Shown: positions 17,570-26,466 of the stretch, piece after piece | How positions within the stretch are numbered: the first letter of the stretch is position 1 | Layout of the letters: each line of letters starts with the position of its first letter | Assembly (NCBI GenBank): GCA_964011275.1 | Contig: CAXGOB010000010.1 | Coordinates: forward strand, 21,876-85,875 | Length of the DNA stretch: 64,000 nucleotides | Source of the DNA: UBA7328 sp002471345 | GTDB taxonomy: Bacteria > Bacteroidota > Bacteroidia > Chitinophagales > Saprospiraceae | Direction: 5' to 3' | Notes under the pieces: generated by a model | The model's database searches: none | Seen by the model: the letters and a program-made list of their open reading frames with translations, nothing else | What the model was told of the DNA's origin: nothing | Translations under genes and position numbers: made by a program

Positions 17570-18025
17570 GTGAAAGACTTTAAAGAAATAAAAAATAGAA
17601 AAGCAAAATTTGAGTACCATTTTTTGCAATCCTATGAAGCTGGAATCACATTAGTAGGTACTGAAGTGAAGTCTATAAAATCTGGGCTAGCAAATTTGAC
17701 AGATGCCTATTGTATATATAAAAATGGAGAGCTATTTATCAAAAGTCTGTACATAGCCGAATATCCATTTGGTAATGTACACAATCATGAAACAAGGCGA
17801 GATAGAAAGCTCTTACTCAAAAAAACAGAGTTAAAAAAAATAGAGCGAAGAGTGAAAGAAAAAGGCAACTCAGTCATTCCTTACCGTATTTATTTAAGTG
17901 AAAGGGGAATGATAAAAGTTGAGATACATGTAGCTCAAGGAAAGAAGTCTTATGATAAAAGAGAATCAATAAGATCTAAAGATCAAAAGAGAGATCTCGA
18001 CAGGATTAAGAAAATTAGCTTATAA
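17570..18025 (+). CDS. smpB: SsrA-binding protein SmpB
   Basis: A 151-residue RNA-binding protein of normal length. SmpB binds tmRNA and brings it to stalled ribosomes for trans-translation. Family motifs are clear: NRKAKFEYHFLQSYEAGITL, LVGTEVKSIKSGLANL, DAYC, NHETRRDRKLLLKK and YLSERGMIKVEI, with a basic C-terminal tail ending DLDRIKK. The start is a GTG at 17570 that gives the canonical N-terminus (KDFKEIKNRKA); no ATG is suitably placed. The 3' end overlaps the convergent CNNM/CorC gene by 6 bases. The tmRNA gene itself is not in the window. Confidence 0.96.
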   Translation: MKDFKEIKNRKAKFEYHFLQSYEAGITLVGTEVKSIKSGLANLTDAYCIYKNGELFIKSLYIAEYPFGNVHNHETRRDRKLLLKKTELKKIERRVKEKGNSVIPYRIYLSERGMIKVEIHVAQGKKSYDKRESIRSKDQKRDLDRIKKISL

Positions 18026-19288
18026 AGTACTTTCTATATCTTTTGCTTTTTGGTTTATGAATACCCTTACTGTCTCGATTTTAGTGTCACTTAGTTTTTC
18101 AATCACAAATTTATAATTGTCAATTTCCCAAACTTCACCTTCCTTTTCTGGAATATTTCCTGTGGACATCACCAAAAAGCCTGATAGCGTTTGATATTCT
18201 CCTTCAGGAAAAGAAAGTTGATCAAATTTATCATTGAGGTCATCTATTTCTAATCTTCCAGAAAACAAAAATTCTGTCTCGCTTATCTGCCTTTCTATAT
18301 GATCTTCGATATCATACTCATCCTCGATATCACCAAAAATTTCTTCTAATACATCTTCTAATGTGATCACTCCAGCTGTACCGCCAAATTCATCCACAAC
18401 ACAAGCAATATTATTGTTTTCTTTTATGAATTTAAACATTAGATCTTGAGCATTCATCGCATCTGGTACTAACATAATATCCATTATCAGAGGCTTTACA
18501 GATTTGGGGTTATTCAGTAATTTTTGGTGATGAATGTATCCTATAACGTTGTCTATATCTCCATTGGTTACCAGTATTCTAGATACGTTAGTCTCTTTAA
18601 ATAATTTGAGGATGTCATCAACACTATTTGATTTATCAGCTTCTATTATTTCCATTCGGGGCACCATACAGTCCCTCACTTTTAACTGATTGAGATTTAA
18701 GGCATTGGTAAATATTTCTTGATCAATCTCCTCATTAAAACTGCTTATGGTATCCTCCATGTAGTTTTGCAGATCCAGTCTATTCAGTGCCATACTAATG
18801 TTCTCAGCAGGAGATTTCACAAACCATCTCAACATAAGATTGGTTAATTTAATCATGAGCCATGTAGGTAATTTAAGAATCACTTTAAAGATCTTTAAAA
18901 GATAACTCAGATTATAAAGAACCTCATTGGCATAAAGTCTAAACAAAGTTTTAGGCAGATATTCCCCAAAGACTAAAACTATTAAAGTGATGATCAGGGT
19001 ATTAATGAGAAGAAGAACAATTTCATTTTGAACAATGGTCAAGAAAAAAGGCTCCATGAGTTGAGTCATCAAATAGGTGAACACCACTAAAGCAACATTA
19101 TTTCCGACAAGCATTGCGCCTAAAAACTCTGATGGATTATCAAACAATTGGCCTAGAATGTTACCTCTTCGGGACCCTTTGTTGCGTTTAATTTCAACAT
19201 TGAGTTTATTCGCGGATACAAAAGCAATTTCACTTCCTGAAAAGAAAGCTGATAAAGCCAAAAACAATAAGATTAAAAAAAATAACAT
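18020..19288 (-). CDS. CNNM/CorC (HlyC) family transporter with CBS domains
   Basis: A 422-residue inner-membrane protein. Four hydrophobic segments in residues 1-150 form the CNNM (DUF21) transmembrane domain, including AFFSGSEIAFVSANKL, a conserved family signature. Two CBS domains follow (about 195-320; RDCMVPRMEI, VSRILVTNG, ACVVDEFGGTAGVITLEDV), then a CorC_HlyC C-terminal domain (about 335-415). Relatives export Mg2+ or Co2+; in some Bacteroidota a paralogue is the gliding gene gldE, but I cannot tell gldE from other members here. A TATCTTTG -7-like box stands 18 bases upstream of the ATG. The LptC-like gene lies just upstream on the same strand. Confidence 0.92.
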   Translation of the reverse strand: MLFFLILLFLALSAFFSGSEIAFVSANKLNVEIKRNKGSRRGNILGQLFDNPSEFLGAMLVGNNVALVVFTYLMTQLMEPFFLTIVQNEIVLLLINTLIITLIVLVFGEYLPKTLFRLYANEVLYNLSYLLKIFKVILKLPTWLMIKLTNLMLRWFVKSPAENISMALNRLDLQNYMEDTISSFNEEIDQEIFTNALNLNQLKVRDCMVPRMEIIEADKSNSVDDILKLFKETNVSRILVTNGDIDNVIGYIHHQKLLNNPKSVKPLIMDIMLVPDAMNAQDLMFKFIKENNNIACVVDEFGGTAGVITLEDVLEEIFGDIEDEYDIEDHIERQISETEFLFSGRLEIDDLNDKFDQLSFPEGEYQTLSGFLVMSTGNIPEKEGEVWEIDNYKFVIEKLSDTKIETVRVFINQKAKDIESTL

Positions 19289-19305
19289 CGAATATTTTGA
19301 TGAAG

Positions 19306-19313
19306 CAAAGATA
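19306..19313 (-). promoter_or_regulatory. Possible -7 element for the CNNM/CorC gene
   Basis: TATCTTTGC on the minus strand matches TAnnTTTG and would give a leader of about 12 bases. No -33 TTTG at the usual spacing. Confidence 0.4.
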
Positions 19314-19379
19314 GGGTTTCAAAAGATAGAACTGAATGATGAAATAGTAGGAAAATGAATTTGTCTTCTATTTTTATTC

Positions 19380-19949
19380 TCAAAGTCCTAATTGGGATTT
19401 CAAATCATCAAATTTTACCTTTCCTGCATATCCGTTTTTGATTTGGAACCTGGAAAAATCTTCATTTGCATTAAGTCCAAAGCCAAAAGTAGTATCTCCT
19501 GTGGCTTGGATTAATCGAATCATTTTTTCCGATTGCAAAGTTCTAAACTGCTGATCCCACAACAAATGTGATGTCTCCAGACGATCGCCCTTCTCACTTT
19601 GAATAAGTACATCTCCTTTTATTGTTGTCAATCCATTCTCATCCACAAAAGCATAATCAGCAGATATCAAAGATTTGCTATTATTAGACTTGTTGTGAAA
19701 TACGATATCTAGTCCAGCAGGATATTCCTCATTAGTTGAATTATCTGTAAATGATACTATCATCCGCGGACTTGTCAATTCAAATAATAGCCCTGTAGAA
19801 TCTATACGCGTCATATAAACGCTATCAACAATTTCAATTCCAGGATCGACTTGTCCTTCTTCGGATACGATTTCATCTAGGGGTTCTTTACACCGACAAA
19901 AGAGCGAAAAAATTAAAGAGAGATAAATTATAATAGAGCAATTTTTCAT
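19380..19949 (-). CDS. lptC: LptC-like LPS transport lipoprotein
   Basis: A 189-residue protein of the LptC type, the bitopic periplasmic component that passes lipopolysaccharide from LptBFG to LptA. The N-terminus (MKNCSIIIYLSLIFSLFCRC) has a hydrophobic segment and a possible lipobox with Cys20, as in many Bacteroidota LptC proteins. The body has the beta-jellyroll pattern: TGLLFELTSPRMIVSF, AGLDIVFHN, ISADYAFVDENGLTTIKGDV, DRLETSHLLWDQQ and SEKMIRLIQ. It overlaps the upstream T9SS cargo gene by 4 bases (ATGA) and precedes the CNNM/CorC gene, a pairing I recall from other Bacteroidota. Other lpt genes are not in the window. Confidence 0.82.
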   Translation of the reverse strand: MKNCSIIIYLSLIFSLFCRCKEPLDEIVSEEGQVDPGIEIVDSVYMTRIDSTGLLFELTSPRMIVSFTDNSTNEEYPAGLDIVFHNKSNNSKSLISADYAFVDENGLTTIKGDVLIQSEKGDRLETSHLLWDQQFRTLQSEKMIRLIQATGDTTFGFGLNANEDFSRFQIKNGYAGKVKFDDLKSQLGL

Positions 19950-22027
19950 TTGACCACAGTTACGTCTCCATGATAAGTCAAAGTAACATTATCAACGAAT
20001 GTGACTTCAGCCATCCAAATATACACTCCAGGATTTACATCAATTCCATTAATAGTTCCATCCCAACCTTGAAATGGAGAATCATCAAAAAGGACATCAT
20101 TCACCTGATAAATGATATTGCCAAATCGGTCATAAACTCTATATCTGTCGACACTGATTAATGCTACATTAGCACTTATCCATAAAAACTCGTTCTGTTG
20201 ATTTATCGAAGAAAGACTAATAATATTGGGCGACTCTATAGGTCTAATTATTGGTGTAAAAAGATTAACAGCATCGGTGGCTGTACATCCATCTTGATCA
20301 GTAATGGTAAGAATGTAAGTTGTTGTACCAGGCGGAGTAGCCGTCGGGGCCGGACAATCAGAGCATGAGAGCCCAGCTACAGGTCCCCAATCGTATACTA
20401 CCATTCTTTCCGGAGGCATGTAATCAGAATTCAATTGTAGAGAAAATCCAAGATCTATACTATCATCTTCAGACACTTGTACAATGAGTGGAGGAGGCTC
20501 ACTAAGGGTAACGTTTTGGCTTATTTCACAACCTTTTCTATCTTGAATAGTGAGTGTAAAATCACCTGCTAAAAGTCCATTATAGATTGGTGATGGCTGA
20601 AATCCCTCGCCATTTATATTGTAGAGATATTCTGGAAGCCCTCCAGTACCAATAGCTTCTATAGAACCTTGCGGCACACCGGCACAGATCAAATCAAAGC
20701 TTTGGTTATCGATAGCTAAAGTGGAATTGTCAGCACAACATGCTGCCACCTCAAATTCTAATATTTCCGTACTTGTACACCCCCTTAATGTCTCCACTGT
20801 CAGAGCTACCCTCTTTGTTCCAAATGATTCATATAATACATCATGAGGTCCTGGACCATCCATAAATAAAGGGTTTGCTCCTTCGCCAAAGTTCCAAGAA
20901 TACCCAATTATTTGATCTGTGTTCTCCAGACTTATATCAGTAAAATTGATAGTTTTATCGCAATCAAAACCATCGTTAGCAACAATATTGAATTGAGGAG
21001 TTGGGCCTAAAAATTCTCCTGTTCCACCAAATTCAATATTGAATCCAAATCCTGATTCTGAAAAATTATTAACTACCAAGGCATAACTCTCTCCTTCCAC
21101 CATTTGAAGAGGAGCTAAAAAATTGTTGTCACCAGGATTACAACCCGCAAATTCTTCTAAATCTGATTCTCCACTCCTCAATCCAGTAGCACCAAAACAA
21201 GGCTCATTCAAACTAGCAGGTTGTCCTCCTGTTTCTCCTGAAGCCATGCATCTTAAAAGCTCTTTATTTGCACAATCTGACAATCCATTAGGTAATCGGT
21301 AAAGTGCAAAATCCAGGTCTTCTTCAGGGTCATTAACATTATTTGGAGTGATAGAAAAAGTTAGTGATCCATTGTTTCTTGCTGTCCATGTATACCATGC
21401 TGAAGCAAACTCCTGAGCGATACAAGTGTTCTCCACTTCATTAGGCAAATCTCCAACTCCCTGCAGATTTTCAATAAAAAAGGAAGACTTGTCACATAAA
21501 ACAACCGCTGCTCCACAATCTGATTCTGGAGTCCTGACAGGATTAAATTCTGTGAGACACAATTGAAATGTACCCGCTGTAGCAGTAGAACTGCTAATTC
21601 GAATATAATAAACTCTACCAATTACTAATTCCGTCATTGTTCTCTCTACAATGTCCTCTCTGTCATCAGAAACATCACCACAAATAATCTCTTGTAGGTT
21701 TCCACAAGTACCTTGATATATTGCTAAAGCACTATTATTAATGGTCTCAAGTGTAGAAGAAGCTTCTCCAAAAAGCTGTACAAAAACTCCAGGTTGAGAT
21801 GGAGTAAAGCCATACCAAACATCTGCTTCATGATCTTCAGTTCCCCAGCAAGAGGCATCTGGTGATACAGAAGCTTCTGCATTTACATTTGTAAAAACAT
21901 TAACAGGGCTACAATAATTAGATATGTCTGAAATAAAAAGAGCACTTAGACAATCATCATTGTTGACTTGTGACCAACCAAAAAGTGGTAAAAACAAAAT
22001 TATGAGAACTACTTCTGATGAACGCAT
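19946..22027 (-). CDS. T9SS type B sorted surface protein with PKD and SprB-like repeat
   Basis: A 693-residue exported protein. After a signal peptide (to about residue 19) there are two related N-terminal beta-rich domains (about 25-160 and 170-330) with paired Cys. A PKD domain follows (about 350-430; GYSWNFGEG, then KRVALTVET), then a SprB-like repeat (about 440-510; SIEAIGTGGLPEYLYNI, GDFTLTIQDRKGCE). The C-terminal 90 residues form a gliding-motility-associated (CHU_C, type B) sorting domain: YRVYDRFGNIIYQV, GWDGTINGIDVNPGVYIW, GDVTVVK. This sends it through type IX secretion to the surface. It is coupled by a 4-base overlap to lptC. The minus-strand upstream sequence has TACAATTTGCAC (22066-22077), near but not equal to the -7 consensus. 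Confidence 0.9.
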   Translation of the reverse strand: MRSSEVVLIILFLPLFGWSQVNNDDCLSALFISDISNYCSPVNVFTNVNAEASVSPDASCWGTEDHEADVWYGFTPSQPGVFVQLFGEASSTLETINNSALAIYQGTCGNLQEIICGDVSDDREDIVERTMTELVIGRVYYIRISSSTATAGTFQLCLTEFNPVRTPESDCGAAVVLCDKSSFFIENLQGVGDLPNEVENTCIAQEFASAWYTWTARNNGSLTFSITPNNVNDPEEDLDFALYRLPNGLSDCANKELLRCMASGETGGQPASLNEPCFGATGLRSGESDLEEFAGCNPGDNNFLAPLQMVEGESYALVVNNFSESGFGFNIEFGGTGEFLGPTPQFNIVANDGFDCDKTINFTDISLENTDQIIGYSWNFGEGANPLFMDGPGPHDVLYESFGTKRVALTVETLRGCTSTEILEFEVAACCADNSTLAIDNQSFDLICAGVPQGSIEAIGTGGLPEYLYNINGEGFQPSPIYNGLLAGDFTLTIQDRKGCEISQNVTLSEPPPLIVQVSEDDSIDLGFSLQLNSDYMPPERMVVYDWGPVAGLSCSDCPAPTATPPGTTTYILTITDQDGCTATDAVNLFTPIIRPIESPNIISLSSINQQNEFLWISANVALISVDRYRVYDRFGNIIYQVNDVLFDDSPFQGWDGTINGIDVNPGVYIWMAEVTFVDNVTLTYHGDVTVVK

Positions 22028-22093
22028 CTCTTTCGAATCGATAATATATTGAATGTAAATATGAGTGCAAATTGTACATTTACACCAACAATT

Positions 22094-22816
22094 ATGATTC
22101 TTTTAAAAGTAAACTACGTTAAGGTTCTTATAATATCATTAGCTATTGGCTTTATCCTTTGTTCTTGCAAGCATAATACGTCTATTGAAGAAGCTAACCC
22201 TGTGAGTCTTGAGAATCTTAAAGTAGATAAATATGAGGTCGGAATTGGTCAATTTAGACAATTTTTAGAAAGTAAAAAGTATACAACTACAGCTGATAGT
22301 CTCGCATGGTCAGGATTCTTTGACCCTTACTCCAAAGAATGGGTTGTAGCTGAAAATGCAAATTGGGAAAAACCAGATGGCAGACAAAAGATTGGAGATA
22401 ATTATCCTGTTACACAGGTTAGCTACTATGATGCGTGTGCCTATTGTAACTGGAAAGGAGGCAGACTCCCTACAGCTGCCGAATGGGATCAATTAGCAGG
22501 TGATTCTGTAATAGTTGGCAATGTGTGGGAGGGCATATTCCCTCATCTAGATGAAGGAAAAGATGGATATGAAATTAAAGTGGCTCCACGTGGACTATTT
22601 GCTCATAACAAAACAGGACTTTATGATATCTTTGGTAATGTCTGGGAATGGACTAGCACCTGGGACGAATTAAAAAATGAACGCATTATAAAAGGTGGAA
22701 GTTTTTTATGCGACTATAATGTCTGTGCTGGATATATCCCGTCGAGATACCAAACAACTCCTGACGATAGTGGCTTGAATCATTTAGGATTTAGGTGCGT
22801 GTACGATATGAATTAA
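22094..22816 (+). CDS. Formylglycine-generating enzyme (FGE-sulfatase) family lipoprotein
   Basis: A 240-residue lipoprotein from the ATG at 22094 (signal ending ILCSC, Cys25); an upstream in-frame ATG at 22049 is less likely. The body has the FGE fold: VDKYEVGIGQFRQFLES, YPVTQVSYYDACAYCNWKGG, RLPTAAEWDQLA, GLYDIFGNVWEWTSTW and a terminal LGFRC. Importantly, KGGSFLCDYNVCAGY keeps a Cys-x4-Cys pair (Cys206, Cys211) at the position of the catalytic cysteines of true formylglycine-generating enzymes, which many bacterial paralogues lack. It may activate sulfatases by turning a Cys or Ser into formylglycine, but no sulfatase is adjacent. rdgB follows after 17 bases, so the two are probably an operon. 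Confidence 0.88.
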   Translation: MILLKVNYVKVLIISLAIGFILCSCKHNTSIEEANPVSLENLKVDKYEVGIGQFRQFLESKKYTTTADSLAWSGFFDPYSKEWVVAENANWEKPDGRQKIGDNYPVTQVSYYDACAYCNWKGGRLPTAAEWDQLAGDSVIVGNVWEGIFPHLDEGKDGYEIKVAPRGLFAHNKTGLYDIFGNVWEWTSTWDELKNERIIKGGSFLCDYNVCAGYIPSRYQTTPDDSGLNHLGFRCVYDMN

Positions 22817-22833
22817 AGATACTGAGAAAAAGC

Positions 22834-23415
22834 ATGAAGATAATCCTAGCAACACACAATGATAACAAGGTAAAAGAGATCCAACAGATAATAAAAGGTA
22901 CTGGTATAAATCTGATTTCTCTCAAAGAAATAAACTGGACTGAGGAAATTGAAGAAAACGGACTCACCATCGAAGAAAATGCTTGGATAAAAGCTGAGAC
23001 TGTTTGGAGCAAATTAGGCTTACCTGTTATTGCAGAAGACACAGGGCTGCTTGTAGATGCTCTAAATGGAGCGCCAGGCGTACACACAGCAAGGTATGCT
23101 GGTTCTGATAAGGATTCTAACAAAAACATGCAAAAAGTGCTCGAACAATTAGGACATTCTGATAAAAGAACTGCAAGGTTTAAAACAGTAATGTCCATGA
23201 TCAAAAATGACGAAAGACATCAATTCATAGGTGTATGTGAAGGTAAAATTGGATATATCAAAACAGGAAACAAAGGTTTTGGTTATGATCCGATATTTAT
23301 TCCTAAGGGTTATCAACGGAGCTTTGGCCAACTATCTGTCAAAGTGAAACAAACGATAAGCCACAGAGCTGCTGCCCTGGACCAATTACTTAGATACTTG
23401 AATTCAGAAAAATAG
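22834..23415 (+). CDS. rdgB: XTP/dITP diphosphatase (RdgB/HAM1)
   Basis: A 193-residue cytosolic house-cleaning enzyme that hydrolyses XTP, ITP and dITP to the monophosphates and so keeps them out of DNA and RNA. Family motifs in order: LATHNDNKVKEI (about 5-16), ENAWIKAETVW, VIAEDTGLLVDALNGAPGVH, TARYAG, KGFGYDPIFIPKGY and SHRAAALDQL. The ATG at 22834 gives the normal N-terminus; the open frame extends upstream to 22795 but into the preceding gene. It lies 17 bases after the FGE lipoprotein gene. Confidence 0.96.
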   Translation: MKIILATHNDNKVKEIQQIIKGTGINLISLKEINWTEEIEENGLTIEENAWIKAETVWSKLGLPVIAEDTGLLVDALNGAPGVHTARYAGSDKDSNKNMQKVLEQLGHSDKRTARFKTVMSMIKNDERHQFIGVCEGKIGYIKTGNKGFGYDPIFIPKGYQRSFGQLSVKVKQTISHRAAALDQLLRYLNSEK

Positions 23416-23608
23416 ACTTTGAATTATTCTAGCTAATTAAGCCACCTATCATTTTTGAACTTTCCCCATCAAATAATTTATACGACACTATTATCGTGGC
23501 ATAAATATTATTCGATGTACTGATTTACCAACATTGATAGGTCTAATCTTTGAAACTAAAATTGAGGTCATATTTTATATGATAAAATTTAATATATGTC
23601 TATCTTAG

Positions 23609-24799
23609 ATGCACAAATCAGAAAAAGTGAGAAGAGCAATCTCAATGTCCATCTTTGATACTCTTAAGGATGGATTTCCAATATATCTTGACCCTATAGG
23701 CACTCTTCAATTTACAAATGGCAAGGGAAAACAAAAGTCTACTAAAACTTTAACTCTAATTAGAAAAAGAAAAGGTAAAAACGCTAAAATTCTTGATCAA
23801 ATCCAAAAAGATTTTAAACTAAATAAACCTCAAGCAAAGCAAGCACTTCAAGCTTATTCTAAAATACTTGAAAAGAACCTAAAGAAACATTGTATAGTAA
23901 CAATTCCACAGGTTGGAATCATAAGTATTACTAATAAGGGTAAACACATTATTAAGACCCTCAATTCATTAAAATCCATTAAAAAGGACAATTCCAAATC
24001 CGCTAAAAACAAATCCAAAAAGAAGTCAAAAAGGCCCAAATCCTTGCCTACCACTGCCAAATTGGTCTCAAAAATTGAAGAAATCAAAAAAGATGATTTA
24101 ATCGACTCTACTTTGGTCAAGACCGTTTCTAGCACCACAGTTGAAAAAGATACAAGATCTATAGACCAAGAGCTTCTAGACGGGATCAATGAATTAGACA
24201 GAATAGAACATGACATACAGGATAAAGATGAGCTCAAGGAAGTTTTAAAAGATCATTTTTATCAAGATGATGAGCATTCAATTTCTCTTGAAAAGAATCG
24301 AATTCTAGAAAAGAAGTCAGAAACTCCAGCTCCTGAAACTTTATATCATCGTTCTTACACGACTGAATCAAATTACAAACCATGGGTCATTGGAATTCTT
24401 AGTACTCTAGGTTTTATTGCTTTGGTATATTTCGGTCTCAAGCTTTTCACTAGTCCTACATCTGGCTCAAATGACCAGACCAAAGAACTAGGACTTTTCA
24501 CTCCTGAAGATACAGAAATAGAACTTGCTTCGGCTCCCACTTTTTTAGATGAAGCTTCAATTAATAAAACAGAAAAATGTGTGATCATAACCGGGACATT
24601 TAGCCAAATCTATAATGAAGAGCAAATGAGGAACTTGATTATTAGTCATGGTTATGATCCTTATACAGAACAACACAATGGTCTGACCAGGGTTGGATTA
24701 AAAATAGAATGTACAGAAGAAGATGTTGATGATATATTGAATGATATCAAAAACAAGATTTCTGATAAAGCATGGTTCTTGTATCCACCAGATTTTTAG
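23609..24799 (+). CDS. Membrane protein with N-terminal HU-like and C-terminal SPOR-like domain
   Basis: A 396-residue bitopic protein. Residues 1-110 look like a CCDC81-type bacterial HU domain (GFPIYLDPIGTLQFTN, a helical part with LNKPQAKQALQAYSKIL, then CIVTIPQVGIISI). A Lys/Ser-rich linker (about 115-150) and an acidic helical stretch follow. One transmembrane segment spans about 260-281 (WVIGILSTLGFIALVYFGLKLF). The last 80 residues resemble a SPOR domain (CVIITGTFSQIYNEEQMRNL, GLTRVGLKIE, AWFLYPPDF), which would bind denuded peptidoglycan outside. Such proteins in Bacteroidota are presumed to act in division or chromosome-envelope linkage; that role is inference. It converges on dnaA with 20 bases between stops. 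Confidence 0.78.
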   Translation: MHKSEKVRRAISMSIFDTLKDGFPIYLDPIGTLQFTNGKGKQKSTKTLTLIRKRKGKNAKILDQIQKDFKLNKPQAKQALQAYSKILEKNLKKHCIVTIPQVGIISITNKGKHIIKTLNSLKSIKKDNSKSAKNKSKKKSKRPKSLPTTAKLVSKIEEIKKDDLIDSTLVKTVSSTTVEKDTRSIDQELLDGINELDRIEHDIQDKDELKEVLKDHFYQDDEHSISLEKNRILEKKSETPAPETLYHRSYTTESNYKPWVIGILSTLGFIALVYFGLKLFTSPTSGSNDQTKELGLFTPEDTEIELASAPTFLDEASINKTEKCVIITGTFSQIYNEEQMRNLIISHGYDPYTEQHNGLTRVGLKIECTEEDVDDILNDIKNKISDKAWFLYPPDF

Positions 24800-24819
24800 A
24801 TTTAGTTAAAGGGCTAGAA

Positions 24820-26229
24820 TCAGACGACTATCTTCCCTCTATTGAGTTGCATTTGAACTTTTCTCTCTAATTCTTGAACAGTATCTCTGAATAACAAATC
24901 AGTATCCATCAAATCTTTTACTGTCTTACATGAATAGATGACAGTGCTATGATCTCTTCCACCAAAATTCGCTCCGATCTGCTTAAGAGAATCTTTAGTA
25001 TGATTCTTTGCCAAGTACATAGACAGTTGTCTAGCAATAACTATTTCTCTCTTTCGTGTCTTTGATTGAAGTTTTTCAATAGGCAATGAGAAATGTTCAG
25101 CAACTAGTTTTTTGATATTATCAACAGTAAGTTGAGCTTCTGTACTAGTCACATAGTTATCAATTACAGATTGAGCCAACTCGAGGCTTATCACCTTGTT
25201 ATTTAGAGTAGACTGTGCAATAAGCGATACAATTACACCTTCCAATTCTCTTACATTCTGAGATACATTATAACATATGTATTCTTTAACCTCCTTAGGA
25301 AAGTCAATGCCTTCTTCTAACTTTGAAGCAAGTATTGCCAACCTAGTCTCAAATTCTGGTTCTTGAAGATCAGCTGAAAGTCCCCATTTGAATCTGGATA
25401 TCAGTCGAACCTGAATACCTTCTAACATCTTAGGTGGCTTATCAGAAGTCATTACTATTTGCTTTCCCGACTGATGCAACTGATTGAATATGTTAAAAAA
25501 TATTTCTTGAGTTTTAGTCCTTCCCGATAGGAATTGAATATCATCAACGATCAAAAGATCAATGCCTTGATAGAATTGGGTCAATTCGCTTAATTCGTTC
25601 TTCTTTATAGAATCGACAATCTGATTAGTAAATCTTTCTGTAGTGACATACAGAACACTCAAATTTGGAAACTCTTCTAATGCACTATTTCCTATCGCAT
25701 TGGCTAGGTGGGTCTTTCCTAACCCAACATCACCATAAATTACTAGAGGATTAAATGCTGTTTTACCTGGATTCTTTGAAATTGCTTTACCAGCAGATCG
25801 AGCTAACTTATTGCAATCTCCTTCTATAAAATTTTCTATCCGATAAGTCTCATTTAGTTGGGGCTCTATTTTCGCAGATTTAATACCGGGTATTACAAAT
25901 GGATTTTTAATATCTGAAGCAGAATACTCTTCCTTTTGTGTGAACTGCTGAATACCATTCATGGTATCCTTATGGTTTTCAACAACTATTTGGTACTCTA
26001 ATTTAGCACCAGGTCCTAATTCTCTTTTTATTGTTTTTTTAAGTAGGGTAACATAGTTCTCCTCCAACCATTCAAAAAAGAACTGATTTGGAACCTGAAT
26101 TGTGAGAGACTTTTCGTTAAGCGAAATTGCTTTAATAGGTTCAAACCAAGTTTTAAAACTATTGGGATTGATATTCATACGAATATACTCTAGACATCTC
26201 TGCCATACATCACCATGAGTTTTAGACAT
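24820..26229 (-). CDS. dnaA: Chromosomal replication initiator DnaA
   Basis: A 469-residue DnaA of normal length, the AAA+ ATPase that opens the origin. Domain I (about 1-80) has WQRCLEYIRMN and TWFEPIKAISL; a short linker follows; domain III has Walker A GDVGLGKT (166-173), Walker B LLIVDDIQFLSGR and the arginine-finger region RLISRFKWGLSADLQ; domain IV (from about 370) carries the DnaA-box-reading helix GGRDHSTVIYSCKTV. The start is supported by the motif spacing and a good -33/-7 promoter 83 bases upstream. Neither dnaN nor recF is adjacent, and no perfect DnaA box is seen near the gene. Confidence 0.97.
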   Translation of the reverse strand: MSKTHGDVWQRCLEYIRMNINPNSFKTWFEPIKAISLNEKSLTIQVPNQFFFEWLEENYVTLLKKTIKRELGPGAKLEYQIVVENHKDTMNGIQQFTQKEEYSASDIKNPFVIPGIKSAKIEPQLNETYRIENFIEGDCNKLARSAGKAISKNPGKTAFNPLVIYGDVGLGKTHLANAIGNSALEEFPNLSVLYVTTERFTNQIVDSIKKNELSELTQFYQGIDLLIVDDIQFLSGRTKTQEIFFNIFNQLHQSGKQIVMTSDKPPKMLEGIQVRLISRFKWGLSADLQEPEFETRLAILASKLEEGIDFPKEVKEYICYNVSQNVRELEGVIVSLIAQSTLNNKVISLELAQSVIDNYVTSTEAQLTVDNIKKLVAEHFSLPIEKLQSKTRKREIVIARQLSMYLAKNHTKDSLKQIGANFGGRDHSTVIYSCKTVKDLMDTDLLFRDTVQELERKVQMQLNRGKIVV

Positions 26230-26311
26230 AGCTTTTAGTTCTACGATTTTGGTTTAATCTTAATTTCCAAGGCAGTTTTTAAAGACTGTCATAGGAACAG
26301 CACAAATATGT

Positions 26312-26343
26312 CAAAAATAATCTGTCGCAAAGAATTCCTCAAA
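26312..26343 (-). promoter_or_regulatory. dnaA promoter, -33 TTTG and -7 TATTTTTG
   Basis: On the minus strand TTTG (26340-26343) and TATTTTTG (26312-26319) are separated by 20 bases, the Bacteroidota sigma-ABfr arrangement, leaving a leader of about 75 bases before the dnaA ATG. Confidence 0.6.
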
Positions 26344-26413
26344 AGATTTATGACAATCCGTAATTATACATAATTTTTTTTATTATACGTATAGTTGCTA
26401 TAATCAATTTTTT

Positions 26414-26439
26414 ACACATTATATTTTTCTAATGTGTTA
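26414..26439. repeat. Inverted repeat in AT-rich DNA upstream of dnaA
   Basis: ACACATTA and TAATGTGT form a perfect 8-base inverted repeat with an 8-base spacer, and the symmetry extends outward by two or three A/T bases. It sits in a very AT-rich stretch between dnaA and the 5'-nucleotidase gene. It could be an operator or part of an origin. A T-run follows on the plus strand, but no plus-strand gene needs a terminator there. Confidence 0.5.
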
Positions 26440-26466
26440 AGTTTTTTTGAGATAACTCATTCTAAA

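Noticed and set aside
26414..26439. Inverted repeat as terminator
   Set aside because: The T-run follows only on the plus strand, where no transcript is expected to end.
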